A stretch of DNA of 64,000 nt, from positions 1,550,001 to 1,614,000 of the forward strand of contig NZ_CP099489.1 of NCBI RefSeq assembly GCF_023923225.1. The letters are read 5' to 3'. Both the position numbers and the translations under genes were made by a program. Below the pieces are notes generated by a model. That model made no database searches. It was given only the letters and a program-made list of their open reading frames with translations, and was not told the DNA's origin. Below are positions 10,501-18,175 of this stretch, one piece after another. Source of the DNA: Ornithinimicrobium faecis. GTDB taxonomy: Bacteria > Actinomycetota > Actinomycetes > Actinomycetales > Dermatophilaceae. How positions within the stretch are numbered: position 1 is the stretch's first letter; every line of letters starts with the position of its first letter.

Positions 10501-11569
10501 CGTGCCGGACCACCTGCGGGTCACCTTCGCCGTCGAGCGGACCGCCCGCCCGGGCGGCAAGCGCGGCCGCGGCCGCGCCCGGGTCGAGCTGTTGGGGGAG
10601 GGCAAGGACCTGGCCGCCCTGCAGGCGGAGCTCGCCCCGGCCGTGCGCACCACCATGTCCCGCGCCGCAGCCAGCATCGAGAAGACGGGACTGACCTCGT
10701 GGACCCAGGCACTCGGCATACTGCCGGAGACCTTTGAGCAACAGGTGGCCGGCAAGCCCGTCGTCGGCTATCCGGCGCTCGTCGACACCGGCGCGGCCGT
10801 CGACGTGCGAGTGCTGGGGACCGCCTCCGAGGCCGACCGGGCCACGCGGGTGGGGGTGCGGCGGCTGTTGCTGCTGGGCACGACCCCGCCGTGGAAGCGA
10901 CTGCTCGCCCTGCTGACCAACGCCCAGAAACTCTCGCTCGGACACAACCCGCACGGGTCGGTGCCGCTGCTGCTGCAGGACGCACTGGCCTGTGCCGTGG
11001 ACTCGGTCGTCGTCGAGATGCCGGGGGCTCGGGTGCGGACGCCGGAGGACTTCGACCACGCGCTGGCCATCGTCAAGCAGCAGGCGGTGCCGCGCGTGCT
11101 GACGATCGTGGAGAGCCTGGCCCCGATCCTGGACACGGCGCGCACGGTCTCGCTGGGGCTGCAGCGGCTGACCTCGCCGGCCGCCGCCGAGATGGCGACC
11201 GACCTGCGCACACAGCTGGACGCGCTGATCCGGCCGGGGTTCGTCGCGGACACCGGCTATCAGCGGCTGCCGCATCTGCGGCGCTATCTGGCGGGCATGG
11301 CCGAGCGCCTGGAGAAGGGCGCGCAGGACCTGGCCAAGGACCGCGACCGGATGGTCACCGTGCACACGGTGGAGGAGGAGCACGCCACGTTCCTCGGAAA
11401 CCTCCCGCCGCACCGTCGCGCGGACGAGGACGTCGTGGACATCGGTTGGCTGCTGCAGGAGCTGCGGGTCAGCCTGTTCGCCCAGCGCCTCGGCACGCCG
11501 CAGCCGGTGTCGCCCAAGCGGATCTACGCCGCGATGGACCGCGCGGAGGACGCCCCCGCAAAAAGATAA
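7571..11569 (+). CDS. hrpA: ATP-dependent RNA helicase HrpA (DEAH box, DUF3418 type)
   Basis: About 1332 aa, the usual size of bacterial HrpA. Helicase motifs appear in order: GETGSGKTTQ (P-loop, near 7843), TQPRRIAARSVA, the DEAH box in IIDEAHERS (near 8128), SATID, then STNVAETSLTVPGI and QRSGRCGR (motif VI). OB-fold and DUF3418 regions fill the C-terminal half. HrpA unwinds RNA and is linked to mRNA processing and rescue of stalled ribosomes. The start is uncertain: ATG 7571, ATG 7580 or GTG 7544 are in frame, none with a strong Shine-Dalgarno, and the first 60 residues are basic and disordered. The last codons GCA AAA AGA TAA lie inside a 32-bp repeat unit, so the C-terminus is repeat-derived. 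Tyr codons here are mostly TAT. Confidence 0.92.
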   Translation: MSPMPSEHATPPRRARDQQDPQGRRGRPQRKRSGQRRPRQDASPEPRAQRVASRRTMLPARINYPPELPVVERRDDIAAAIRDHQVVIVAGETGSGKTTQLPKICLELGRGLEGTIGHTQPRRIAARSVAERISEELGVELGTTVGYQVRFTDKSTKDTLVKVMTDGILLSELQRDRDLRKYDTLIIDEAHERSLNIDFILGYLKQLLPRRPDLKVIITSATIDVQRFSEHFAEADGTPAPVVEVTGRSYPVEVRFRPLTRPGPPGKDGVPRDVEIDQVTGVCEAVEELWTEDPGGGPADILVFCSGEREIRDVADALAGMNLPGTEVLPLYGRLSAAEQHRVFSRHSGRRIVVSTNVAETSLTVPGIRYVIDTGTARISRYSQRLKVQRLPIEAISQASANQRSGRCGRLADGIAIRLYSEEDFEARPEFTEPEILRTNLASVILSMTSLGLGEIARFPFLEPPDSRQIADGVRLLDELQAIDPDAPAHLPRKRLTPYGRAIVALPVDPRLARMVIEAERNGALREVSVIVAALSMQDPRERPADAQAQADQSHARFKHEDSDFLTLLNLWRYLKEQQKALSNSAFRRMCKREFLHYLRVREWQDLHTQLKQATKSLGLQANSNEPSADQVHQSLLAGLLSHVGLYDRDKREYAGARGARFVIQPGSVLHRKNPDWVMTAELVETTRLWARVNAPTDPAWVEQAAAHLVKRSYSEPRWSRSRASAVATERVTLYGVPLIADRAVAYGRIDPEVARDLFIRHGLVEGDWETRHDFFHANRRLIRELGELEARARRRDILVDDETLVDFYEARIPAEVVSGAHFDTWWKQARREDSQLLTFTEDLLVSDEASLVSDRDYPGTWRQGELELSVTYQFEPGSGSDGVTVHIPIEVLNRVRPDGFDWQVAGLREELATALVKALPKDIRRNFVPAPDHARRALAAIGDPRDEQETFVEALADELTARRVVPVSPADFDLTRVPDHLRVTFAVERTARPGGKRGRGRARVELLGEGKDLAALQAELAPAVRTTMSRAAASIEKTGLTSWTQALGILPETFEQQVAGKPVVGYPALVDTGAAVDVRVLGTASEADRATRVGVRRLLLLGTTPPWKRLLALLTNAQKLSLGHNPHGSVPLLLQDALACAVDSVVVEMPGARVRTPEDFDHALAIVKQQAVPRVLTIVESLAPILDTARTVSLGLQRLTSPAAAEMATDLRTQLDALIRPGFVADTGYQRLPHLRRYLAGMAERLEKGAQDLAKDRDRMVTVHTVEEEHATFLGNLPPHRRADEDVVDIGWLLQELRVSLFAQRLGTPQPVSPKRIYAAMDRAEDAPAKR

Positions 11570-11621
11570 AGGTCTCGCACGCCCGGCCAGGCTTTTCATA
11601 GAGGTCTCACACGCCGTCGTG
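11558..11621 (-). repeat. Two 32-bp repeat units at the hrpA 3' end (family 1)
   Basis: Two units, 11558-11589 and 11590-11621, share the core GGTCTCGCACGCC / GGTCTCACACGCC with cores starting at 11571 and 11603, exactly 32 bp apart. They belong to the same family as the arrays at 22784-22910 and 62141-62236. In hrpA sense the first unit begins GCAAAAAGATAAAGG and contains the hrpA TAA stop. Strand is given so that all units read CAGGCGTGCGAGACC. Confidence 0.85.
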
Positions 11622-11758
11622 CCGCGAATTCTTGGGGGCGATCGGATCTGTCCGCTGGACTCATGCGTGGCCCTGTGTCAGGAGTAGCTGGGAACCTGAG
11701 ACCGCTCTGTCCACAGGGCCGGCGACAGTCGTCGCCGATTTCGCCATGATTGATCGTC

Positions 11759-12256
11759 ATGAGTCCGGATCCACGAGACCGTCGGAAGCAGAGGAAGCCA
11801 CGGGCGCAGCAGCCGGTGGTTCGGACCAGACCGTCCCCCGGTGATGTGCATGAGATCGTCTACTTCAAGCGCCATCGAGCCGATGACAGGCATGGCGCGG
11901 AGCCTGGTCGTGACGCGTTGAACGGGTTCCCGCCGAAAGTGCGCGCAACGATGCGTGCTGCACTGATTGCGGTTGCTTCGGCGCCTCCCAGGCGATTCGC
12001 TGGTGGGGGCTATTGGGAGGCGATGAAGGGCGCCATGACCGGCTGGTTCGAACTTCGGGTAGATGGGCCACAGCGACATCATTACCGCTTGTTCTGCCTC
12101 CTCGACTATGAGGCTGTTGGTCACGACAAGCCGCTCCTTGTCATCGTGGACGGAAGAAGCAAGCCCTTCCGCACAACCTTTTCGAAAGCTGATTACGCCG
12201 AGGTGCGGGAGCTTGGCGCCGAATATCTCAAGCGCAACCCGCGCTCGCTGGCTTGA
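11759..12256 (+). CDS. RelE/HigB-like toxin (phage Gp49-like/DUF891 type)
   Basis: 165 aa from ATG 11759 (TTG 11750 is an in-frame alternative). After about 55 basic, disordered residues comes a RelE/HigB-style fold: VRATMRAALIAVA, then a GYWEAMKG...GWFELRV strand pair, HHYRLFCLLDY, and a C-terminal KPFRTTFSKADYAEVRELGAEYL stretch that matches the order of elements in Gp49-like HigB toxins (mRNA interferases acting at the ribosome). It faces an XRE antitoxin-like gene tail to tail across 3 bp. The long N-terminal extension is unusual for the family. Toxicity is inferred, not shown. Confidence 0.7.
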   Translation: MSPDPRDRRKQRKPRAQQPVVRTRPSPGDVHEIVYFKRHRADDRHGAEPGRDALNGFPPKVRATMRAALIAVASAPPRRFAGGGYWEAMKGAMTGWFELRVDGPQRHHYRLFCLLDYEAVGHDKPLLVIVDGRSKPFRTTFSKADYAEVRELGAEYLKRNPRSLA

Positions 12257-12259
12257 CTG

Positions 12260-12673
12260 CTAGGCGGGTGACCTCGTCGTGCGAGCACGCAACGTGTCGA
12301 GGTGCTCTGCCAACCCTCGCGGGTCGGCGGTGTGGCCCTCAAGGAGTGATGTCGTGATCTCGTGACGCTCAGCGTCGGAGATGGGCTCCACGGAAATGCG
12401 AAGCCCAAGTGCTGCCGCGACCTCCGCCACCGTGCCCAGGGTCGGATTGGCGTTGTCCGAGGAGAGGAGTCGGCGGATGGTTGCTGGCTCCTTGTGGATG
12501 GCACGCGCCAACTCGGCCTTGGACAGGCCAGCGGCCGCGCGCGCGTTGTCTAGAGCATTCACGACGTCGTCGATCGTCGCGATCCGCAGTGATTCGACGA
12601 CGTAATCACGCAGGAACGCTGGGTCTTGAAGATCGCGGGCCAGGTCATCCCAGAATGCGTTGCGTTGATTCAT
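12260..12673 (-). CDS. XRE-family antitoxin-like DNA-binding protein
   Basis: 137 aa. ATG 12673 is preceded by GAGGAGT. The centre holds a helix-turn-helix (AAGLSKAELARAIHKEPATIRRLL, residues about 44-67) followed by TLGTVAEVAAALGLRI, the pattern of HigA/XRE antitoxins. The N-terminal FLRDYVVESLRIATIDDVVNALDNA resembles helices that precede the HTH in such antitoxins. It probably neutralises the convergent RelE/HigB-like toxin and represses its own promoter. The tail-to-tail layout means the pair cannot form the usual single operon. An imperfect dyad (CGTA...TACG ends) sits about 25-45 bp upstream, at 12696-12713, and may be an operator. Confidence 0.75.
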   Translation of the reverse strand: MNQRNAFWDDLARDLQDPAFLRDYVVESLRIATIDDVVNALDNARAAAGLSKAELARAIHKEPATIRRLLSSDNANPTLGTVAEVAAALGLRISVEPISDAERHEITTSLLEGHTADPRGLAEHLDTLRARTTRSPA

Positions 12674-12752
12674 CGATATCACTCCTCGCTCGAAGCGTAA
12701 CATAAACGATACGCGGCGGGAGACGCGAGTGATTGCTTGTTCTGGTGCGACT

Positions 12753-12790
12753 GGTCCGCCCTCGTGCTGGACCATGCACGAGGGCGGACC
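12753..12790 (-). terminator. Terminator hairpin of the copper/disulfide cassette
   Basis: A perfect 14-bp stem, GGTCCGCCCTCGTG (12753-12766) with CACGAGGGCGGACC (12777-12790) and a 10-nt loop, sits 17 bp past the stop of the last gene of the minus-strand cassette. Confidence 0.8.
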
Positions 12791-12807
12791 GGCGTCGTGC
12801 GCGGCGG

Positions 12808-13662
12808 TCAGCCCTGCTGCTCGATGAACGCTGTCAGCGCCTCTGGATCCTCGGGGTTGCCCTCAAAGCGCTGGCCGTCGACCAGGACCGTGGGCGTGCC
12901 GAAGCGGCCGGAGGCCCCAGCCAACGACGGGTCGGACAGCGCCGCGTCGGTCGAGTCGCGGACCCACCCGTCGAACTCCTGGTCCAGGATGCAAGACCGC
13001 ACGTCTGAGGAGTCGGCGCCCGCGTCGGCAACTGCGTCGGACAGCGCTTCGACGGTGACGCTGCCCTGGGAAGCGGAGCCCTGCAGGTCGAACAGGGCCT
13101 GGTTGACGTCCAGGAAGGCGTCGGGCTGGTTCTCAGCGACACAGACCGCAGCGTTGGCCGCGTTGCTGGAAAAGTCCGTGCCCTGGCTGGCGTTGTCCAT
13201 CAGCGCCACCGGGTGCACCGCCAGCGAGACGTTGCCGGCCGCGAGCTCGTCGGACAGCATGGGCAGGTTGGCCTGCTCGAACGCCAGGCAGTGCGGGCAC
13301 TGATAGTCCAGATAGACGCTGACCTGCGGGACACCACCAGCGCTCGCGTTGGCGTCGTCGGCCGTCGCGGACGCGCCGTCCCCGCCAGCCTCATCGCCCG
13401 CTGCACCGGCACCGGGGTCGAGCACGATGCCGCCGTCGTCGGTCACGGTCGTCGGGGTCGCGCTCGAGGTCCCGCCCTGGTTGAGCGCGATCGCGGCCAC
13501 GACGGCGACCACCGCCAGGACGGCAACACCGATGAGGGAGCGGAAGACGACCTTCATCCGCTTCTCCTTGGCGACCGCCTCCTGCTGTTGCTGCCGGACC
13601 CGCTCCCGGGCCGACTGTTTCTGGGCGGACTGCTGTTGTGAGTTGTTCTTCTTCTGTGCCAT
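12808..13662 (-). CDS. Membrane-anchored DsbA-like thioredoxin-fold oxidoreductase
   Basis: 284 aa from ATG 13662, which follows AAGGAGA. The N-terminus is Gln/Lys-rich and cytoplasmic, followed by one transmembrane helix (about 40-62), an Ala/Gly/Asp-rich linker, and a DsbA-like thioredoxin fold with a C122-P-H-C125 active site (YQCPHC) and a cis-Pro region (FGTPTV). It should oxidise or isomerise disulfides in secreted proteins on the outer face of the membrane. A longer frame continues upstream but has no coding character and crosses the VKOR gene. It is the last of four same-strand genes; VKOR just upstream is its expected re-oxidant. Confidence 0.9.
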   Translation of the reverse strand: MAQKKNNSQQQSAQKQSARERVRQQQQEAVAKEKRMKVVFRSLIGVAVLAVVAVVAAIALNQGGTSSATPTTVTDDGGIVLDPGAGAAGDEAGGDGASATADDANASAGGVPQVSVYLDYQCPHCLAFEQANLPMLSDELAAGNVSLAVHPVALMDNASQGTDFSSNAANAAVCVAENQPDAFLDVNQALFDLQGSASQGSVTVEALSDAVADAGADSSDVRSCILDQEFDGWVRDSTDAALSDPSLAGASGRFGTPTVLVDGQRFEGNPEDPEALTAFIEQQG

Positions 13663-13691
13663 GGGGATTTCTCCTTGGGTATGCCGAGGTG

Positions 13692-14285
13692 TCAGAGATA
13701 GCGCAGGACGTCCAGTCGGAACTGGGCCAGGAGCGCGACGGCCAGGTAGCAGGCCAGGGTCAGCGGGACGAGCCAGGTGAGCAGGTAGGACCCCACCCGT
13801 CGGGCTCCGTCGCCGAACACCCCGGCGGCCGCGTTGCGCAGCGTCAGGGTGAGGAAGAGCGGGATCATGACCGCCCAGACGACCATGCACCAGGGGCACA
13901 GGGTGCCCAGGACATAGATGCTCTGGCCGATCAGCCAGACCACGAACGCCATGCCTGCGGTCACGCCCAGGTGGAACACCACCCAGAACCATCGGGCGAA
14001 GGTGGCTCCGGCCAGCAGCGCCACCCCCACCGCGACGGGCGCGACGAAGCCGGCGAGGCCGAGCAGCGGGTTGGGGAAGCCGAAGGCCGCCCCCTGGTCG
14101 GAGGCCAGGTTTGCCCCGCACTGCACGACGATGCTGAAGTCACAACCCAGCACCGCGTCGGCGTCATCGAGCGTCTCGAACTTGGCCAGCACCAGCTCGA
14201 ACGAGGCCCAGAGCCCGACCAGACCAGCCAGGATCAGGAAGGGCGCGAGCAGGCGACGGTCGCTGCGGCTGGTGCCCGGACTCAC
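13692..14285 (-). CDS. Vitamin K epoxide reductase (VKOR) family protein
   Basis: 197 aa, four or five transmembrane helices. It carries the two VKOR cysteine pairs: a loop pair in LGCDFSIVVQCGAN and the CPWC active site (C130/C133). Bacterial VKORs re-oxidise DsbA by passing electrons to a quinone. I place the start at GTG 14285 because it overlaps the upstream CopC stop as GTGA, a typical coupled junction; a longer frame would run Arg-rich into the CopC gene. The DsbA-like partner is 29 bp downstream. Confidence 0.9.
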   Translation of the reverse strand: MSPGTSRSDRRLLAPFLILAGLVGLWASFELVLAKFETLDDADAVLGCDFSIVVQCGANLASDQGAAFGFPNPLLGLAGFVAPVAVGVALLAGATFARWFWVVFHLGVTAGMAFVVWLIGQSIYVLGTLCPWCMVVWAVMIPLFLTLTLRNAAAGVFGDGARRVGSYLLTWLVPLTLACYLAVALLAQFRLDVLRYL

Positions 14286-15019
14286 TGGTCGGCGCCTCGC
14301 CGTCGGACCACGGCGAACACCCCCAGCGCAGCGAGGAGCACGACGAGGCCGATCACGATCGGGGTCCACGGCACACCGCCGTCGTCCGACTCGGTTTCAT
14401 TCGCGCCGCTGTCCTGCGCCGGCTCGCTCGCCGTGGTCGGTGCCGCCTCTGCGGTGGTCGGTGCCGCCTCTTCGGTCGTGGGCTCCGGCTGCTCCGTGGA
14501 CTCGGTCGCTTCGGAGCTCTCCTCCACGGTGGTCGGTGCTGAGTCCGCAGGTGCTGTGCTCGGGGTCGCGTCCGCGGGAGCCGGCTCGGTCGTCTCGGCG
14601 GCAGGGGCGTCAACCGTGAACGGGATGACCCCCGAGATGGGGTGACCGTCCGAGGAGGTGACGCGCCAGCTGACCTCGTAGGAGCCGCTGGGTAGGGCCT
14701 CCGCCAGCGGCACGGTGACGCCCGTGCCGTCAACGGCCAACTCGCCGGTCTCCCAGGTCGCGCCGTCGCTGTCGGTGACGACGGCGGCGGCGCCCAGCTC
14801 GAGCACCTCCGCAGAGAAGGTCAGCTGCACCTGCGTCAGTGGCTCGGTGAGGGTCTCGCCCTCGGCGGGACTGCTGTCGGTCAGGGTGTCGTGGGCGTGG
14901 GCCGCAGAGCCGGTGCCGATCAGCACCGTGCTCATGAGCAGGGCGGCCAGTGCGCGCCAGATGAGGTGAGGGGTGGAAGGGGCGGGGCGCGTCGCAGCGC
15001 GCCGGAAAGTGGTGTGCAT
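14282..15019 (-). CDS. CopC-domain copper-binding membrane-anchored protein
   Basis: 245 aa. A signal peptide is followed by mature HAHDTLTDSSPAEGETL, where the His after the cleavage site is the classic CopC copper ligand; a second landmark is the SSDGHPISG motif. After the beta-sandwich (to about residue 125) comes a long Thr/Glu/Pro/Ala linker, then one C-terminal transmembrane helix and an RRRGADQ tail. It likely binds copper on the cell surface. The gene sits between an upstream His-rich membrane protein and VKOR, overlapping the latter by 4 nt, so copper handling and disulfide formation are co-expressed here. Confidence 0.9.
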   Translation of the reverse strand: MHTTFRRAATRPAPSTPHLIWRALAALLMSTVLIGTGSAAHAHDTLTDSSPAEGETLTEPLTQVQLTFSAEVLELGAAAVVTDSDGATWETGELAVDGTGVTVPLAEALPSGSYEVSWRVTSSDGHPISGVIPFTVDAPAAETTEPAPADATPSTAPADSAPTTVEESSEATESTEQPEPTTEEAAPTTAEAAPTTASEPAQDSGANETESDDGGVPWTPIVIGLVVLLAALGVFAVVRRRGADQ

Positions 15020-15131
15020 GGGTTGTCCTCTGGGCAGGCTCCGCCCCGTGGAGGCAACAGGTCGTCACCTCGGGTGCGGAGACGTCGGAAGGCGCCGACG
15101 GTCCGGACACCAGGAGGCACCGGCCGCGACG

Positions 15132-15752
15132 CTAGGGAGTCGGAACTGCCAGAGGAGTTGGGGGTCCGCGGCGCGCGACGGAGGCCTGCACCAGCAGGCG
15201 TGTGGTGGGCACCCAGGCCCGCTCGTCGGCCAGCGGGGCCGACGGAGCGGTGGGGCGGGCAGGTTGGGGGACGACCGGCGACAGGAAGCGCCAGGTCAGG
15301 CGCTGCACAGAAGACCGGATCCGCGTGAGGATCAGCTCACCGTGGCGCAGGGCAGCCGCGGTCAGCACGGCCGCTGCCACGTGGGCCAGCACCATCCAGA
15401 CGGAGGTGGCGCCCGCGTCCACGGGCGTGCTCATCGCGTGGTGGGCGTGTGCCCCGGCGGAGCCAGCAGCGCCCAGGTCGGTGGCGCCGAGCATGAACAG
15501 GTTGTGGAAGAGTACCTGGCTCGCGCCGACCGACAGCAGCAAGCGGATCGAGGGCAGGCGCACCCCGGCGAGCAGGATGCACACGCCGAGGGCGAGCAGC
15601 AGGGGGACGACCAGGCCCGGCAGCGCCGGCATCGCGCCGCCGGCCATGAGGTGGAAGAGCAGGGCGATCGCGGTGGACACGCCGGCCGCAGAACTGCCCC
15701 GGATCAGTGCGCGACGCTGGGCTGGTGCCCAGGGGTTGCGCGCCTCGTCCAT
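15132..15752 (-). CDS. Polytopic membrane protein with His-rich loop, copper cassette
   Basis: 206 aa, about four or five hydrophobic segments (for example around 28-45, 48-65, 70-95 and 112-130). A loop reading GAHAHHAMST holds four His/Met ligands suited to Cu(I), and HNLFMLG precedes it. I do not recognise a named family. It is the first gene of the minus-strand set ending in CopC, VKOR and DsbA-like genes, with 112 bp before CopC. Metal transport or sensing in the copper cassette is an inference. Confidence 0.75.
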   Translation of the reverse strand: MDEARNPWAPAQRRALIRGSSAAGVSTAIALLFHLMAGGAMPALPGLVVPLLLALGVCILLAGVRLPSIRLLLSVGASQVLFHNLFMLGATDLGAAGSAGAHAHHAMSTPVDAGATSVWMVLAHVAAAVLTAAALRHGELILTRIRSSVQRLTWRFLSPVVPQPARPTAPSAPLADERAWVPTTRLLVQASVARRGPPTPLAVPTP

Positions 15753-15949
15753 GCCTCCATGCTACGTATGCCGCGCCCTGGCCTGGTCCTCGACCCTCAC
15801 CCGTGCGGTGGCTGGGGGCGTCCCGGTCATGCTTGGGATCGTGCGGAGGCGGGGCGGCGTGGGGCGAACGATGAGTTCCACGCAGGGGCTGGGTCACCAC
15901 TGGCAGGGGCAGCCGAACGACGGCGCCCACCACGAAGGAGACGATCCAG

Positions 15950-16732
15950 ATGACCACGCTCGGCAGCATCATGCTCGGCACCAGGGACCCGGACCGGTTG
16001 CACAGGTGGTACACCGCCGTGCTCCCACCCGACAGCGACGACGTCCAGGGCGACTACCGGATCCTGGGGTATGGCGGGTTCCATCTCTTCATCGATGCTC
16101 GCGACGATGTGCAGGAGAGCCACCCGGACCCGGCCAGGACCCTGCTCAACTTCGACGTCGATGACGCCCGGGCGGTGGTCGAGCGCATGGAGGCGGCGGG
16201 CACCACCTGGGTGGCTCCGTTGGATGACCGCGGCGGCAGCCTGTTCGCCACGGCGCAGGACCCGGACGGCAACTATGTCCAGGTCATCCAGCTCAGCCCG
16301 GAGGACCTGGCGCAGATGCAGGCCAACCAGACCGGGACGCGGCCACCGGTGGGCATGGTCGTCGGTGAGGTGTTCAGCGGCTTCTCGGTCGACGACCTCG
16401 CCGCTGCCCGCTCGTTCTATGCCGACACGCTCGGACTGCGGGTGGACACCGGACCCGAGGCGATGCCCCTGCTCTTCCTGGACGCCGGAGGTCGCAAGAT
16501 CCTCATCTATGAGAAGGGCGAGGCGCACGCCCCGGCCAATTACACCGTGCTCAACCTGCCCGTGCTGGATGTGGAGGCCGCTGTTCGCGACCTTGCCGAG
16601 CGCGGCGTGGAGTTCCTGCGCTATGACGGCATGGACCAGGACGACCTGGGCATCAGCCGCGGTGGCGGGCCACTGATCGCCTGGCTCAAGGACCCGGCCG
16701 GCAACGTGCTGTCGGTGATTGAGCGAGGGTGA
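15950..16732 (+). CDS. Two-domain VOC (glyoxalase/bleomycin-resistance fold) protein
   Basis: 260 aa made of two consecutive VOC modules of about 120 residues. The first (MLGTRDPDRLHRWYTAVLPP to DGNYVQVIQL) and second (GFSVDDLAAARSFYADTLGL to LKDPAGNVLSVIE) each show the beta-alpha-beta-beta-beta pattern. Members include glyoxalases, dioxygenases and antibiotic-binding proteins; the substrate is unknown. The ATG follows GAAGGAG. A GNAT acetyltransferase gene starts 5 bp downstream, so the two form an operon. Confidence 0.85.
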   Translation: MTTLGSIMLGTRDPDRLHRWYTAVLPPDSDDVQGDYRILGYGGFHLFIDARDDVQESHPDPARTLLNFDVDDARAVVERMEAAGTTWVAPLDDRGGSLFATAQDPDGNYVQVIQLSPEDLAQMQANQTGTRPPVGMVVGEVFSGFSVDDLAAARSFYADTLGLRVDTGPEAMPLLFLDAGGRKILIYEKGEAHAPANYTVLNLPVLDVEAAVRDLAERGVEFLRYDGMDQDDLGISRGGGPLIAWLKDPAGNVLSVIERG

Positions 16733-16736
16733 TCCG

Positions 16737-17219
16737 ATGACAGGTCCGAGCACGAGGCCGCTCACCGCGGCCGATGAGCACCTGCTGAGGGTCGCGACGC
16801 TCGGCAATCTCAACTGGGCCGAGGATCGCTTCACGATGCGGGACGTGACGGATCGTCCGGAGTTCGCCCATTACACGCGTCTGGACCAGGGCCGCGGGGA
16901 CCTCGGATTCGTCGCCGAGGACGGCGACCGGGCTGTCGGCGTGGTCTGGGCACTCTTCCTGCCGAGTGACGACGGGGGCTTCGGCTTCGTGGACTCGCTG
17001 ACTCCAGAGTTGAGCCTGTGGGTCCACGCCGACGACCGGGGCCGCGGCGTGGGCAGGCACCTGCTGCAGTCCCTGAAGACTGAGGCCGCACGCCGCGGGA
17101 TCTCCGGCATCAGCCTGTCGGTGGAGAGGGGGAACGTCGCCAGGCACCTCTACGAGAGCGAGGGCTTCCAGGCGGTCCCGGGCAGGGAATCGGACGGGGT
17201 GCTGGTCTGGACCCCGTGA
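16737..17219 (+). CDS. GNAT-family N-acetyltransferase
   Basis: 160 aa. The acetyl-CoA motif A is visible as LWVHADDRGRGVGRHLLQSL (Q/RxxGxG/A type), with the later ARHLYESEGF matching motif B. It transfers an acetyl group from acetyl-CoA to an unknown amine. I take ATG 16737, 5 bp after the VOC stop; a TTG at 16719 is in frame but overlaps the VOC gene. It converges on the anti-sigma-like gene across only 26 bp. Confidence 0.87.
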   Translation: MTGPSTRPLTAADEHLLRVATLGNLNWAEDRFTMRDVTDRPEFAHYTRLDQGRGDLGFVAEDGDRAVGVVWALFLPSDDGGFGFVDSLTPELSLWVHADDRGRGVGRHLLQSLKTEAARRGISGISLSVERGNVARHLYESEGFQAVPGRESDGVLVWTP

Positions 17220-17245
17220 TCACTGCGGCCCCCCCTGATCAGCGG

Positions 17246-18175
17246 TCAGGGCGCCATGGTCGCGGTGGCGGTGGCAGTGGCCGTGGACACGTCGCCCTCA
17301 CCGCGGGTGGCACCGCCGATGACAAACTCCCCGATCACCGTCTCGCCGTCGGACTCATAGACCGGGACGCTGAACGTCTGGCCCGCGCGCTCCTCCTGCA
17401 TCTTCAGCGCGTGCTCGGGGGAGGTCGGCTCGGGGCCAACCGCGGCGTTCATCTCCGCCACGGAGGCGTAGCCGGTCTGACCGTTCGTGGCGATCGCGGA
17501 GATCAGGTCCGGCTCGCCGTTTTCGTTTTGGACGCCATAGGTCTGGCCCTTGGCGTTGACGCCCCACTCGGTCACCTCCGTGCTGACATAGGCGGTGGTG
17601 ACTTGCCAGCGCGCACCGTCGGCGGCCCGGATCTCGATCGTGTCCGTGCCCTCGGCCAGGTCGATGACATAGGGCGCCACCACGAAGTCCTCCTCGGTGA
17701 CGCTCTCCTCACGCGCATCGCTGGCGTCACAGATCATGCTGGCACCATCGGGATAGGTGAACTCACCCGCACTCAGACAGTCCAGCACCATGGCCACACC
17801 AGTGGCGCCCGTCGGCTTCTCGCCGAGCTCGACGGTGGTGGTTCCGGCCTTCGTCACGGTGATGGGCTCGCTGAGGTGGGTCACGCGCGTCCCGCCGGGC
17901 ATCACGTTCGCGTCGTTGGTGACCGGCTCTGAGGGATCGGCGGTCGCAACGACGCCTCCGCCACCAGGCCCGACCTCGGCGGTCTCGGGCAACAGTTGCG
18001 TGGCAAGCGGGACGGCGAGAGCAAACACCGCGACTCCCACGACCCCACCGACGACACTGTGGCGCCGCCGGGTGCGACGCACGCGCGCGCCGATCTGCTC
18101 GAACCGGTCCACCGGATCCATCAGGTCCGGGGGCAGGTCGCGCAACTGCTCGATGATGCGGTCGGTGTCCTTCAC
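17246..18175 (-). CDS. Anti-sigma-like single-pass membrane protein
   Basis: 309 aa. The N-terminal 45 residues are cytoplasmic and helical (DTDRIIEQLRDLPPDLMDPVDRFEQI), followed by one transmembrane helix (about 41-62) and a Ser/Thr-rich extracellular domain of about 240 residues with no family I recognise. The start ATG overlaps the stop of the ECF sigma gene by 4 nt (ATGA), which is how anti-sigma factors are usually coupled to their sigma. There is no zinc-binding HxxxCxxC (ZAS) motif, so if it is an anti-sigma factor it is of a non-ZAS type. Confidence 0.7.
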   Translation of the reverse strand: MKDTDRIIEQLRDLPPDLMDPVDRFEQIGARVRRTRRRHSVVGGVVGVAVFALAVPLATQLLPETAEVGPGGGGVVATADPSEPVTNDANVMPGGTRVTHLSEPITVTKAGTTTVELGEKPTGATGVAMVLDCLSAGEFTYPDGASMICDASDAREESVTEEDFVVAPYVIDLAEGTDTIEIRAADGARWQVTTAYVSTEVTEWGVNAKGQTYGVQNENGEPDLISAIATNGQTGYASVAEMNAAVGPEPTSPEHALKMQEERAGQTFSVPVYESDGETVIGEFVIGGATRGEGDVSTATATATATMAP

